Assembly (NCBI RefSeq): GCF_900109135.1
Contig: NZ_FNYT01000002.1
Span: forward strand, 101,151 to 165,150
Source of the DNA: Trichococcus ilyis
Lineage (GTDB): Bacteria > Bacillota > Bacilli > Lactobacillales > Aerococcaceae
Reading direction: 5' to 3'
Length of the DNA stretch: 64,000 nucleotides
This document shows, piece after piece, positions 1-8,536 of the stretch. The stretch's first letter is position 1. Each line of letters opens with the position of its first letter. The notes under the pieces are model-generated. The model made no database searches. It saw nothing but the letters and a program-made list of their open reading frames with translations, and was not told the DNA's origin. The translations under genes were made by a program, and so were the position numbers.

Positions 1-938
1 ACTTTCAGTTCCGGGTGCGCGTCCATGTATTCCAAAAAGAGCTGCAGCCCTTTCCGCAGCGGAATTTTGCATGCGAAGTCCGGATTGACCTGCTTCAATT
101 TCGAGATGTCGAAGATGTTGGACCAGCGTTTGTCGCCCTGGATGGACTGCATCAGGTCATATTGCTTGGAGGCACTCAGCAGCTCCGTCGAAATGTAGAC
201 CGGCTTATATGCGACCCCCAACAACGACGCCAACTCCTGATAGACCATGTCCCACGTATGCGGCTCGGGATTCACGATGTGATAGGTCTCGCCGACCGTT
301 TCCGGATTGGCCACAATCGGCTGGATGCCTTCCGCAAAGTCCTCCGAATGCGTACTGGCCCACACCGATTGGCCATCGCCATGGATGATGACCGGCTTGC
401 CCTGCAGCATCCTGGCGATCACGCTCCAGCAGCCTGAACCCTTCACGCTCAAGGGGATCCGGTCTTTTGAGTAGGTCTGGGTCGGCCGGACGATCGTGAT
501 CGGGAAGCCTGAAGCTGCCTTCGCTGCGAGGAAGGCTTTTTCCGCTGCAGCTTTGTTTTTGCCGTAATCTGAATATTTATTTCCCATCTGCGATGTTTCT
601 TTGACGTTGCAGGTCGCTTCGTGATCCAGTACGACCACCGTGCTCACATAGATGAATTGCTTTGTGTGGCCGGCAAATATTTCAATGTTGTCCTGGGCAT
701 TTTGCTCGTCCCACACGATGAAGTTCAGCACGGAATCGAACGCTTTGTCCGCGATCCAGGCTTTCATGAAGGCCGTATCCGTGATGTTTCCGACCACCGT
801 CTGCACATTGATCGGGAGATCCGCGTTCCGGTTCCCTCTGTTCAGTACGTAAACCTCATTGTGGGGATCGGCCGCCAATTTTTTTGTCGCCGGCAAGGAT
901 ATGTTGCCGGTCCCACCGATAATCAGTATTTTTCCCAT
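1..938 (-). CDS. NAD-dependent epimerase/dehydratase family protein (3' truncated by window)
   Basis: The frame opens at ATG 938 behind a GGAGG and runs off the left edge, so the C-terminus is missing. The protein starts MGKILIIGGTGNIS, a Rossmann dinucleotide-binding loop of the extended SDR type, and carries a YGKNK (YxxxK) catalytic pair near residue 125. Further motifs such as IVRPTQTYS and HIVNPEP fit sugar-nucleotide epimerase or mRNA-binding-like atypical SDRs. The substrate cannot be told from sequence. It is read toward the left edge, and the next gene lies upstream on the same strand with its own terminator. Confidence 0.85.
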   Translation of the reverse strand, partial: MGKILIIGGTGNISLPATKKLAADPHNEVYVLNRGNRNADLPINVQTVVGNITDTAFMKAWIADKAFDSVLNFIVWDEQNAQDNIEIFAGHTKQFIYVSTVVVLDHEATCNVKETSQMGNKYSDYGKNKAAAEKAFLAAKAASGFPITIVRPTQTYSKDRIPLSVKGSGCWSVIARMLQGKPVIIHGDGQSVWASTHSEDFAEGIQPIVANPETVGETYHIVNPEPHTWDMVYQELASLLGVAYKPVYISTELLSASKQYDLMQSIQGDKRWSNIFDISKLKQVNPDFACKIPLRKGLQLFLEYMDAHPELK

Positions 939-1149
939 TCCATCAAACCTCCGCTCGTTGATAAGAAGCATCCTTCAGTCCCGGCATGTCAGGCCCTCCT
1001 TGCCGTTGTCGGACTCTTTTTGCATGTCCTCATTATACCGGACCCGCCTGTTATCCAAAACGATTTGCCCTCAAATGGGACCCCTTTTTCAGCACTTGTC
1101 CTGATTGCAGGCGAAAAACTGATTATTAGGTTCAAGATTCATTTCTTCG

Positions 1150-1181
1150 AAAAAAAGCACTCTCCTGAACCGGAAAGTGCT
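1150..1181 (-). terminator. Intrinsic terminator of the deoxynucleoside kinase gene
   Basis: On the minus strand a 10-bp stem with one mismatch (AGCACTTTCC / AGCACTCTCC arms) is followed by a run of seven T. It begins 12 bases after the kinase stop codon. Confidence 0.75.
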
Positions 1182-1192
1182 CAAAACGGTCT

Positions 1193-1879
1193 TTAGTTGC
1201 CCATAAATTCTTCAACGGATCCGGCATGAACGAAGCCTTCCCCGCGCGCTTCCAGCAACGCTTCTTCGATGATGGCCATGACCTTCTCTTCGTCCCCGAG
1301 ATTATTGACGATGTCGAACGCATCGATGTCGATCTTTATTTTGGCGCTCTGGTCGTACTCCTGGTACCACTGCTCGTAATTGTCGTACAGCAATTCGTAG
1401 TAGGCCAAGAGTTCCGGATCGTCCTCGATCTGTTCGAATTCGCGGCCGCGTTTCTTGATGTGCTCCAGGATTTTCTCGAAGGATCCGTCCAGATAGATCA
1501 GCAGATCCGGCGCTTTTCTGGGCATCCCGGCCAATTCTTCCATCATGTTGGCCAACAGATCGTTGTAGATGTCCATCTCTTCTTTGGAGATGTTGCCTTG
1601 CAGGTGGTTGACCCTTGTGAACAGCGCGTCCTCATAAATCGAACGGTCCAAGACATTGTTGTCGTCCGTCAACGCTGCCTTAATGCTGCGGAAACGCGTA
1701 TTCAAAAAGTAGATCTGAAGGCTGAAAGCCCATTTTTGCGGATTGTCGTAAAACTTATCCAGAATCGGATTGTAATCGACACTTTCGAAAAAGGCCTCCG
1801 TCCCCAACCTTCTTGAAATCATTTCCGTGTACGTCGACTTGCCTGCGCCTATCATTCCTGCCATTACCAGCACGCTCAA
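1193..1879 (-). CDS. Deoxynucleoside kinase (dAdo/dGuo kinase family)
   Basis: A 228-residue protein matching the small deoxynucleoside kinase family, which phosphorylates salvaged deoxynucleosides in the cytosol. The P-loop GMIGAGKS lies at residues 8-15. The DRSIYED motif near residue 78 matches the family's DRS/ERS segment, and an R-rich lid segment (KKRGREFE) follows near residue 143. The start is a TTG behind GGAAGGG at 6-base spacing; the first internal ATG would cut into the first beta strand. It is transcribed alone with its own terminator. Whether dA, dG or dC is preferred cannot be decided here. Confidence 0.88.
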   Translation of the reverse strand: MSVLVMAGMIGAGKSTYTEMISRRLGTEAFFESVDYNPILDKFYDNPQKWAFSLQIYFLNTRFRSIKAALTDDNNVLDRSIYEDALFTRVNHLQGNISKEEMDIYNDLLANMMEELAGMPRKAPDLLIYLDGSFEKILEHIKKRGREFEQIEDDPELLAYYELLYDNYEQWYQEYDQSAKIKIDIDAFDIVNNLGDEEKVMAIIEEALLEARGEGFVHAGSVEEFMGN

Positions 1880-2110
1880 TCATATCCCTTCCTTTGGTCT
1901 TATCTGATTATTTCCGTATTTTATGCAATTTCCGATCCGCTAGTCCGCGGAACAACATCCAGTATCATACCATGGCAGCGGAACGAGATATAGTGTTTTT
2001 TCATTAGAAATCAGCGCTGCGGGACCCCCTTTGGAGTCCCTGTGCTTCTTCCGAAAACACTGGTCAAACGGACGGAAATGCACTATGCTAGAAAAAAAGG
2101 AGTGATGCCC

Positions 2111-3079
2111 ATGAGCTTGAGCCACCGCACCATCAAAATCGCTTTTGCAACCGTCATTGCGATTCTGATTGCGCAATTTTTCGGCTTGAATTATTCCGTT
2201 TCGGCCGGGATCATCGCGATCCTCAGCGTGCTGGACACAAAAAAATCTTCCGTATTGACGGCGTTGCAGCGGGTAGCTTCCACCGTGCTGGCATTGACGA
2301 TTGCAACAATCCTTTTCCGTTTGTTCGGATTCCATATCGTCGTATTCGGTGTCTACTTGCTTTTCTACGTTCCGTTGGCCTATCGTTTCAACCTTCAATC
2401 GGGCATCGCGCCTTGTTCGGTGCTTGTGACGCATCTGTTGTTGGAAAAGACGACCAGCTTTCCCTGGCTCCTGAATGAACTCGCCTTGATGATGATCGGC
2501 GCGGGAGTGGCCATCTTTTTCAACCTGTACATGCCTTCGAAAGCGAGCCAGATCATTGCGCTGCGTGAACAGGCGGAGGCAAAGATGAAAGAAGTGCTGC
2601 AGAGTTTCAGCATCGCGCTCCGGGAAGGACAGGATCAGAATCAAGTCCGCCTTTTGGCTGAACTCGATGACTTGTTGGAAAAATACAGGAAAGTTGTCTA
2701 CGCGGAGTTCGACAATCAGCTGCTGGACCAATCGACCTACAATATCCGCTACTTCGACATGCGCAGCGAACAGGTCACGATCCTGAAGTACATGGCCACA
2801 AACCTCGGGCTGTGCGCGTTGCCGACCAGGGAGAACAAAATATTGGCCGGGCTTTTCTTCCTGACCGCTGCCCAGCTGCACGAACAGAACACCGGCATTT
2901 ATCTGCTGGAGGACATCGACTCCTTGCAGCAGTCCTTTCGCGAAAGCGAGCTTCCCGTTACCCGCGCAGAATTCGAAAACCGCGCCATCCTGTTCCAGTT
3001 GCTGAATGATTTCAGGCGCTTCATCCAGACAAAAAAAGACTTCTATGAAGCCTATGCCGCTGAAATCCGCACAAAATGA
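2111..3079 (+). CDS. Aromatic acid exporter / FUSC-like membrane protein (ArAE_1, DUF939 type)
   Basis: About 322 residues. The first ~150 form hydrophobic helices (for example IAFATVIAILIAQFFGLNYSVSAGIIAIL) ending in a conserved short loop. The rest is a soluble helical cytoplasmic region with ALREQAEAKMKEVL, as in the Firmicute YgaE/YqjA-like proteins of the aromatic acid exporter family. The start at 2111 is chosen because AAGGAG at 2097-2102 sits 8 bases before it; ATG 2105 is too close. The substrate is unknown. The T-box leader of the next gene begins about 20 bases downstream. Confidence 0.82.
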   Translation: MSLSHRTIKIAFATVIAILIAQFFGLNYSVSAGIIAILSVLDTKKSSVLTALQRVASTVLALTIATILFRLFGFHIVVFGVYLLFYVPLAYRFNLQSGIAPCSVLVTHLLLEKTTSFPWLLNELALMMIGAGVAIFFNLYMPSKASQIIALREQAEAKMKEVLQSFSIALREGQDQNQVRLLAELDDLLEKYRKVVYAEFDNQLLDQSTYNIRYFDMRSEQVTILKYMATNLGLCALPTRENKILAGLFFLTAAQLHEQNTGIYLLEDIDSLQQSFRESELPVTRAEFENRAILFQLLNDFRRFIQTKKDFYEAYAAEIRTK

Positions 3080-3101
3080 TTAATTTATCATGAGGAATCG
3101 T

Positions 3102-3130
3102 TTGACACTTACTAATCGTACTGTTATTAT
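3102..3130 (+). promoter_or_regulatory. Promoter of the T-box/metE-like transcript
   Basis: TTGACA at 3102-3107 and TATTAT at 3125-3130 are separated by 17 bases, a near-consensus vegetative promoter placed just ahead of the T-box leader. Confidence 0.7.
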
Positions 3131-3136
3131 ATACAT

Positions 3137-3438
3137 AATTTCAAACGACATCACAGTGAAAAGAAGAGTACGGATAGCGGAAATGCACAGAGAACCTCGG
3201 CAGCTGAGAAGAGGACAGGAAAGTCATCCAGAAAATGGTCTTAGAGTGATTAGTTTGCGAACGCCTTCTGGCCTCAGCAAGCTACGTGCGCATACGTTAC
3301 AATGCCGCAGTATAACAAGACCAATCGTCTCGCGTACTGACTGAGGGAGCCGGGCGCAAGCAGACTCCGAACCAAGGTGGTATCACGATGAGCAATCATA
3401 CGTCCTTGCACAGCAATGTGCAGGGGCGTATTTTTTTA
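3137..3438 (+). ncRNA. T-box leader (probably methionine-specific)
   Basis: The ~300-base leader before the MetE-like gene has T-box architecture. It has an AGAGTA stem I motif near 3168, the T-box proper (CCAAGGTGGTATCACG) at 3372-3387, and a rho-independent terminator at 3399-3430. The terminator has a 13-bp stem with two G-U pairs followed by seven T. Uncharged tRNA would stabilise the antiterminator and allow read-through. A candidate specifier ATG at 3235-3237 (context GAAAATGG) fits tRNA-Met, which agrees with the downstream gene. The specifier call rests on position and context only, without a full fold. Confidence 0.85.
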
Positions 3439-3489
3439 CTGTGCAATCAATGGTTTGACAAAAATAATAAACGGAAGAAGGAACACAAC

Positions 3490-4590
3490 ATGACAACAGC
3501 ACAAAAAACGACAACCTTACCATTCAGAGCCGACCACGTAGGAAGCTTTTTGCGCACCGAACCGTTGAAGGACGCCCGCCTGAAATTTGCGGCCGGAGAA
3601 ATCGACGCGGCTGTCTTGGACAAAGTGGAAACGGAAGAAATCACGAAACTGGTCCAGGACCAAAAGGATAACGGCTTGCAAGGCTTCACGGATGGCGAAT
3701 TCCGCCGCTCTTGGTGGCATATCGATTTCATCGAAAACCTGAACGGCTTCGAGGGTTATGTGCCGGAACACGGCTATGATTTTGGCGATGTGGAAGTCCG
3801 CAAGTACGCTTTCCGCAACGTCGGCAAAATCTCCTTCAATCCGGAGCACCCTTTCCTGGCCGCTTTCGAATCATTGAACGAAATCGTTGGTGACCAAGGC
3901 GTGGTCAAGTTCACGATTCCGAGCCCGAACGAGGTCTTTTATCCGGGCTACCGCAACGAGGAAATTTATCCTTCCGTCGAAGCGTACCAAGCGGATGTGC
4001 AGCAAGCCTACATCGACACGGTCCAAGCTTTCTACGATCTCGGTTGCCGCTATCTGCAATTGGATGATGTGCACTGGGGCTTTCTCTGCAACTTCGCGAG
4101 CGATACGGAGGCATACCGAGCGGATAAGCGCATCGCTGCCGAAAATGTGCAAGCCATTATCGATGCCAAACCGGCCGACCTTGTCCTGACGACGCATGTC
4201 TGCCGCGGCAACTACAAATCCCACCACTCCTTGGAAGGCCCTTATGATCCGATTGCGGAGGAATTGTTCGGGCAAACCCATTTCGACGGCTACTTTCTGG
4301 AATACGATACCGATCGTTCCGGCGGTTTCGAACCGCTTGCCTACTTTAAAGGTCACGGCCGCATCGTACTGGGCCTAGTCACTTCGAAGACTGCGGAACT
4401 GGAAGACAAAGAAGAAATCAAAGCACGCATCAAAGAAGCCAGCAAATATGTTCCTTTGGATCAATTGGCGCTGAGCACGCAATGCGGCTTTGCCTCGACC
4501 GAAGAAGGCAACCTGCTGACGGAAGCAGAACAGTGGGCGAAAGTCCGCCACGTAGTGGAGATCGCCAAAGAAGTTTGGCCGGAAGACTAA
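3490..4590 (+). CDS. MetE-like (YxjG/YxjH family) B12-independent methionine synthase-related protein
   Basis: About 366 residues, resembling the short YxjG/YxjH proteins that correspond to the C-terminal half of MetE. It has the RADHVGSFLR opening typical of this family. It also has a THVCRGNY segment (candidate zinc His and Cys) and a C-terminal TQCGFAST segment supplying the last Cys ligand. The predicted role is methyl transfer to homocysteine or a related thiol. The methyl donor of this short family is not certain because the N-terminal folate-linked domain of MetE is absent. The start is the ATG after AAGGA at ~3477. Control by a T-box leader directly upstream implies induction on methionine starvation. 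Confidence 0.85.
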   Translation: MTTAQKTTTLPFRADHVGSFLRTEPLKDARLKFAAGEIDAAVLDKVETEEITKLVQDQKDNGLQGFTDGEFRRSWWHIDFIENLNGFEGYVPEHGYDFGDVEVRKYAFRNVGKISFNPEHPFLAAFESLNEIVGDQGVVKFTIPSPNEVFYPGYRNEEIYPSVEAYQADVQQAYIDTVQAFYDLGCRYLQLDDVHWGFLCNFASDTEAYRADKRIAAENVQAIIDAKPADLVLTTHVCRGNYKSHHSLEGPYDPIAEELFGQTHFDGYFLEYDTDRSGGFEPLAYFKGHGRIVLGLVTSKTAELEDKEEIKARIKEASKYVPLDQLALSTQCGFASTEEGNLLTEAEQWAKVRHVVEIAKEVWPED

Positions 4591-4602
4591 TCTGATGATG
4601 AG

Positions 4603-4636
4603 AAAACGCCCCATCGGCAGCCGATGGGGCGTTTTT
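4603..4636. terminator. Bidirectional intrinsic terminator
   Basis: A perfect 15-bp stem (AAAACGCCCCATCGG / CCGATGGGGCGTTTT) with a 3-base loop, flanked by A-run and T-run. It lies 12 bases after the MetE-like stop and could also end patatin transcripts coming from the right. Confidence 0.85.
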
Positions 4637-4687
4637 TGTTGACTTGTCTTAGCGGTCGGCGTTCAAAGCTGCCGGGAAATGCAGAAG

Positions 4688-4815
4688 CTCCGGTGAGCGG
4701 GGGCTTCGCCGGAGTTCAGGATTTGTTTCTTCTGCGTTCTCCGATAAGCGAGGCTTCGTCGGAGGGGCGGCTGAAAGTTACCGGTGTGCTCCGTCGGGCG
4801 GACGCGTCACCGAAG
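4688..4815 (-). repeat. 128-bp three-hairpin intergenic element, copy A
   Basis: Three imperfect palindromes of 26-27 bases lie at 4688-4714, 4738-4763 and 4789-4815. Their ends are CTCCGG/CCGGAG or CTCCGA/TCGGAG. Read on the minus strand, the linker and second hairpin at 4753-4783 match 57091-57121 with one or two mismatches over 31 bases, so this copy is inverted relative to those. It lies between the stop codons of convergent genes, on the patatin side of the shared terminator. Confidence 0.8.
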
Positions 4816-4879
4816 CTGGCGAACGTCACCGGAGCTCTCCTCCGGCGAACGGACGGATCGGATCCCTTGGCCGTCTCCT

Positions 4880-5788
4880 TCACCCCCGCAATCGTAGGCT
4901 CTCCAGCAGACTGTAGTCGATCGGATTTTCCCGAAGCATCCCCTTCGCAAGGTTGATGACTTCCTGACCGGCGCCCACTTTGAAAACAAAATGCGGCTCG
5001 ATCGGGAAATTCACCTGAATGTCGGCCTGTTTCGTCAGTTGGCGATCCAATTGCCGGATCAGGATATCCAGGCTCTGGATGGCGACGTTGAACGGCGAAG
5101 CGAGTTGCCGGTCGACCGCATCGTAAATCATCGAAACGGACATCAGCACGCTAAAGCGTTCGCGGTCAAACAGCGGTATCGGGAGGTTCATCATCACACC
5201 CCCGTCCACCAGTTGCCTCCCGTCTATGCATGCGGTCGAAAAAACCAACGGAAAAGCGCAGGACGCCGCCACGGCGCTCCCCAATTCGATGTCGTGCGGA
5301 TAGACGACCCAATCACCGGAGGGGCTCGAAAAATAATCCGGCCTGTTGGTGAACACGATCAATTCGCTTGTGCGGATGTCGACGCTGGGGATGGCAAGGG
5401 GCATGCGACAATCGGACAACATTCTGCACCCGAATTTTTCATACAAACTGCAGGCCATCTGCTGCAGGCTCTGCAGCGCTACGAATCCGTTGTTGTGTTC
5501 CCGCACCTGTTGGATAAGTTTGTAGGCCGGCCTGCTGAAGATCCCGCTCTCTTCGAAATTCTTCTCGGCTTCCAAAAGCGCGTCTTCTATCTGCTGCGCC
5601 TTAAGCCCGCAGGCAACCAGGGCGGCGATGACCGCTCCCATCGACGTTCCTGCGACGGCATCGATCGCAACTTGGTGTTCCTCCAGGTCATGGAGGACCG
5701 CCAGCTGCGAAAAAGATTTCAGACCGCCACCCGCCAAGCTTAACCCAAGCAATTTCTTCGGTTTTTCATCATATCGAGGCTTATCCAT
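4880..5788 (-). CDS. Patatin-like phospholipase
   Basis: About 302 residues. The patatin acyl-hydrolase fold is shown by the oxyanion loop GLSLAGGGLKS near residue 15, the nucleophile elbow GTSMG near residue 48, and the Asp of the VDGGV motif near residue 205, giving the Ser-Asp dyad. It probably hydrolyses phospholipid acyl esters in the cytosol or at the inner membrane face; no signal peptide is visible. The start is the ATG behind AAGGG rather than the upstream TTG six codons earlier. Downstream is copy A of the three-hairpin element and then a terminator shared with the converging MetE-like gene. Confidence 0.88.
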   Translation of the reverse strand: MDKPRYDEKPKKLLGLSLAGGGLKSFSQLAVLHDLEEHQVAIDAVAGTSMGAVIAALVACGLKAQQIEDALLEAEKNFEESGIFSRPAYKLIQQVREHNNGFVALQSLQQMACSLYEKFGCRMLSDCRMPLAIPSVDIRTSELIVFTNRPDYFSSPSGDWVVYPHDIELGSAVAASCAFPLVFSTACIDGRQLVDGGVMMNLPIPLFDRERFSVLMSVSMIYDAVDRQLASPFNVAIQSLDILIRQLDRQLTKQADIQVNFPIEPHFVFKVGAGQEVINLAKGMLRENPIDYSLLESLRLRG

Positions 5789-5903
5789 TTTTGGCCCTTC
5801 TTTCAACAGCTTCTCTCATGAACATTATCCCTCAGAATGGCGCTTTGCACAAAACAAACGAATGGCGCTCCCCCCCTTCGTCGTATTCAATATGCAATAC
5901 CCA

Positions 5904-5934
5904 AAAAATACAGGGAAAGCAGATGCCTGCTCCC
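5904..5934 (-). terminator. Probable terminator of mntH
   Basis: On the minus strand a short stem (GGGGAGCAG / CTGCTTTCCC arms, 4-base loop) is followed by TGTATTTTTT. It starts 17 bases past the mntH stop. Confidence 0.55.
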
Positions 5935-5950
5935 CCCGTTTTTGCCGGTT

Positions 5951-7318
5951 CTATAGTTGTGAAATGATATTGACGACCAGAAAGATGTTCAGAACGATGA
6001 TGACACAGGTGGCTGTCCAAGCCAACACCTTTTGTAGCTTCGAATTGACAAAGTTCCCCATTTTATTTTTATCGCTCGTGATCTTCAGCAACGGGATAAG
6101 CGCAAAAGGCAGCTGCAGGCTCAGGATGACCTGGCTCCAGATCAGTAAATTTTCCGTTCCCGATTCGCCCGCCAACAAAGTGACGATGAAGACCGGAATG
6201 ATTGCCAACAAACGGGTGATCATGCGCCGGAGCCATGGTTTCATCCGCAAGTGAATGAAGCCTTCCATAACGATCTGACCGCTCAACGTACCGGTAATGG
6301 TTGAATTTTGTCCCGAACAAAGCAAAGCCACAGCGAAAAGACTGCTTGCGGCAGCCGCACCCAGTGTCGGGCTGAGCAATTTGTACGCATCTTCGAGCGC
6401 CCCAACGTTTTCATTCAGTCCATGAAAAGCAGCCGCCCCCACGATCAAGATGAGCGAGTTGATGACGAAGGCTCCGCTCAAAGACAGAACAGAATCAATT
6501 TTTGCGAATTTGACGGCTTCCTTCTTCCCTTCTTCCGTCCGTTCGTAATCCCTGCTTTGGATAATTGAAGAATGCAGATAGAGATTATGCGGCATGACCG
6601 TCGCTCCCAAAATGCCCAAGGACAAAAAAAGCATGCCATGATTCGATAGTATTTCCGGAGTCGGCAAGTACCCTTTCAGCAGTGGACCCCAGTTTGGGGA
6701 CGCCATCATCATCTCATAGAAGAAAATTCCGAAAATAGAGAACATCAGGACGCCGACGATGGATTCGATCCAACGGAACCCCTTTTTTTGCAACAAAAGC
6801 AACAGAAACACATCCGCGGTGGTGATCACGACCCCCACAACCAAAGGGATGCGGAACAAAAGATTCAAGGCCAACGCGGATCCGATGACTTCGGCTATGT
6901 CCGTCGCCATGATGGCCAGTTCCGTCAGGATCCAGAGGAAAAAGCCGACAGGTTTTGAAACAGTAGCGCGCGTCGCTTGAGCGAGGTCCATATTCGTGGC
7001 TATCCCCAATCTGGCGGATATCTCCTGGAACATCATCGCCAGCAGGCTGGATACGAGCACAACAGCCAACAGTGCGTACCCGTAGCGCGAGCCTGCCGCT
7101 ATCGAGGTGGCCCAGTTTCCGGGATCGACATATCCGACAGCGACCAGCGAACCCGGTCCCATGAAAGCCATTAATTTATTCAGGAAATTTGCATTTTTAG
7201 GAATTGTTACAGAGCTGTTGATTTCCTCGAGACTGACATGATGCACTTGGCTTAGGAACTTGTTTGGGATAACATCTTCCATCGTTTTCAATTCCGGAGC
7301 AGCCTGTTGCTTTTCCAT
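5951..7318 (-). CDS. mntH: Nramp-family Mn2+/divalent metal transporter
   Basis: A 455-residue polytopic membrane protein with the Nramp signatures: DPGNW in the first helix (GSLVAVGYVDPGNWATSI) and MPHNLYLHS in helix 6, the metal-binding segments. It imports Mn2+ (and possibly Fe2+) with protons. The N-terminus has a ~45-residue soluble extension, longer than in E. coli MntH but common in Firmicutes. The ATG follows GAAGGA at good spacing. The upstream region has a partial TTTAGGT palindrome that may bind an MntR-type repressor. Confidence 0.93.
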   Translation of the reverse strand: MEKQQAAPELKTMEDVIPNKFLSQVHHVSLEEINSSVTIPKNANFLNKLMAFMGPGSLVAVGYVDPGNWATSIAAGSRYGYALLAVVLVSSLLAMMFQEISARLGIATNMDLAQATRATVSKPVGFFLWILTELAIMATDIAEVIGSALALNLLFRIPLVVGVVITTADVFLLLLLQKKGFRWIESIVGVLMFSIFGIFFYEMMMASPNWGPLLKGYLPTPEILSNHGMLFLSLGILGATVMPHNLYLHSSIIQSRDYERTEEGKKEAVKFAKIDSVLSLSGAFVINSLILIVGAAAFHGLNENVGALEDAYKLLSPTLGAAAASSLFAVALLCSGQNSTITGTLSGQIVMEGFIHLRMKPWLRRMITRLLAIIPVFIVTLLAGESGTENLLIWSQVILSLQLPFALIPLLKITSDKNKMGNFVNSKLQKVLAWTATCVIIVLNIFLVVNIISQL

Positions 7319-7389
7319 GGTGTATTCCTTCTTTCTTCTTGCTATTATGCCTCTTATTTTACACCTCGTTCGGATAAACGCAATATTTT

Positions 7390-7405
7390 TTTCGTCTCAC
7401 CTAAA
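7390..7405 (-). promoter_or_regulatory. Possible MntR-type operator upstream of mntH
   Basis: The minus strand reads TTTAGGTGAGACGAAA. The left half equals the TTTAGGT half-site of DtxR/MntR-type boxes and the right half is degenerate. It lies about 15 bases upstream of a TTGCGT-16-TAAAAT candidate promoter for mntH. This is inference from position and one good half-site. Confidence 0.35.
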
Positions 7406-7423
7406 CTTTTCTTGAGATTGACC

Positions 7424-7470
7424 AACAAAAAAACAACTCCCCTCAACCGAAATTGAGAGGAGTTGTTTTT
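7424..7470 (-). terminator. Terminator of the DMT transporter gene
   Basis: A long stem (AACAACTCC-CTCAA / TTGAG-GGAGTTGTT with one mismatch) with a 6-base loop and T-run on the minus strand. It starts 12 bases after the transporter stop. Confidence 0.8.
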
Positions 7471-7481
7471 CCGAAATATTT

Positions 7482-8375
7482 CTATTCGAACCCTAAGATA
7501 AAAATCCCTACCATGATCATCGCGATGACCGCGTATTGCTTCGCAGTCAACTTCTCCTTCAGGAAGATGCGCGACAAAATGACGGACACCATGCTGTAGG
7601 ACGAAATCATCGGGGCGACGATGACTGCGTTTGCGCTGATCGCAAAAACGTAAAAGAACTGTCCCAACGTTTCGAAGATGGCCGCCAGACCGCGGTCCTT
7701 CTGATCGCGTAAGGCAAATGTTTCCTTCTTTATCAGGACCAGGTAGATCCAAGCCAGCACAGCCACAATCAGCCATGTCAATTCATAGGAGATGTTCGCC
7801 TGCATTTCATCCATCCCTCTGTCGAAGACCCAGGCATCCGCGAAAGTTCCCAGTGAATCGATGAAGGCATACCCCAGCGGGAACAGCAAGGCGATGGCAC
7901 CGTATTTGTATTTGCGGTCGATCATTTCCTTGTTTTCTTTCCGCTCCGCTTCGGCGAACCGTTGCTCGAAAACAGACAGCAGGATCACGCCGATCGTGAT
8001 CAAGCCGACCGCAAAAAACTGGATGCCGGTCATGGACTGCCCCAGGAAAATGAAAGTCATCAAACCCGATATCGCTCCGGACGAGTTCTGCACCGGCGAA
8101 GAAATGGACAGCTCCAGGAAACGCAGACCTGCGTAACCGACCGCCATCGAAAGAATGTACAAAGCCGATACCGGCAAATAGGTGATCATGTTGATCGGCT
8201 CATAGGCCACGCCTGAAGTCAGCATGACATAGACCGCATGGATCCCCATGACCGCACCCACCATGATGACGATCTTCAGATAACTGTACTTGTCTTTCGG
8301 ATCGCTCCCTTTTTTATAAAATAAATCCGCTGTGCCCCAGGCCAACACGGATACTATCGCAAACAAAAACCACAT
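7482..8375 (-). CDS. DMT superfamily (EamA-type) transporter
   Basis: A 297-residue protein with about ten hydrophobic helices in two halves, as in EamA/DMT permeases. The C-terminal half ends with the typical FLKEKLTAKQYAVIAMIMVGIFIL motif. A charged loop (AEAERKENKEMIDRKYK) splits the halves near residue 145. The substrate is unknown. The ATG follows AAGGATG. The promoter region has TATAAT on the minus strand at 8419-8424, and a 10-bp inverted repeat (AAGGATGGAT) brackets it. Confidence 0.85.
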   Translation of the reverse strand: MWFLFAIVSVLAWGTADLFYKKGSDPKDKYSYLKIVIMVGAVMGIHAVYVMLTSGVAYEPINMITYLPVSALYILSMAVGYAGLRFLELSISSPVQNSSGAISGLMTFIFLGQSMTGIQFFAVGLITIGVILLSVFEQRFAEAERKENKEMIDRKYKYGAIALLFPLGYAFIDSLGTFADAWVFDRGMDEMQANISYELTWLIVAVLAWIYLVLIKKETFALRDQKDRGLAAIFETLGQFFYVFAISANAVIVAPMISSYSMVSVILSRIFLKEKLTAKQYAVIAMIMVGIFILGFE

Positions 8376-8536
8376 GCGTCATCCATCCTTTGTAAAATAA
8401 TTTCAAAAAACTTGCTTACTAATTATACTATAAGGATGGATACTGCAATAAAAATTATGCAATGTCAACAATATATCAACAGACCAATCATAAGTGACAC
8501 ACCCCGTCAGTTAGATAGCTGCCTGCCGATATACGA

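Noticed and set aside
1940..2881. Long open frame antisense to the aromatic-acid-exporter-like gene
   Set aside because: Its translation is low-complexity, Gln/Arg-rich, without membrane or domain pattern, and it lies fully over a convincing gene on the other strand.
4624..4956. Open frame crossing the repeat element at 4.7 kb
   Set aside because: It is made of repeat hairpins and the patatin 3' end, with no ribosome binding site and no conservation of frame at other copies.
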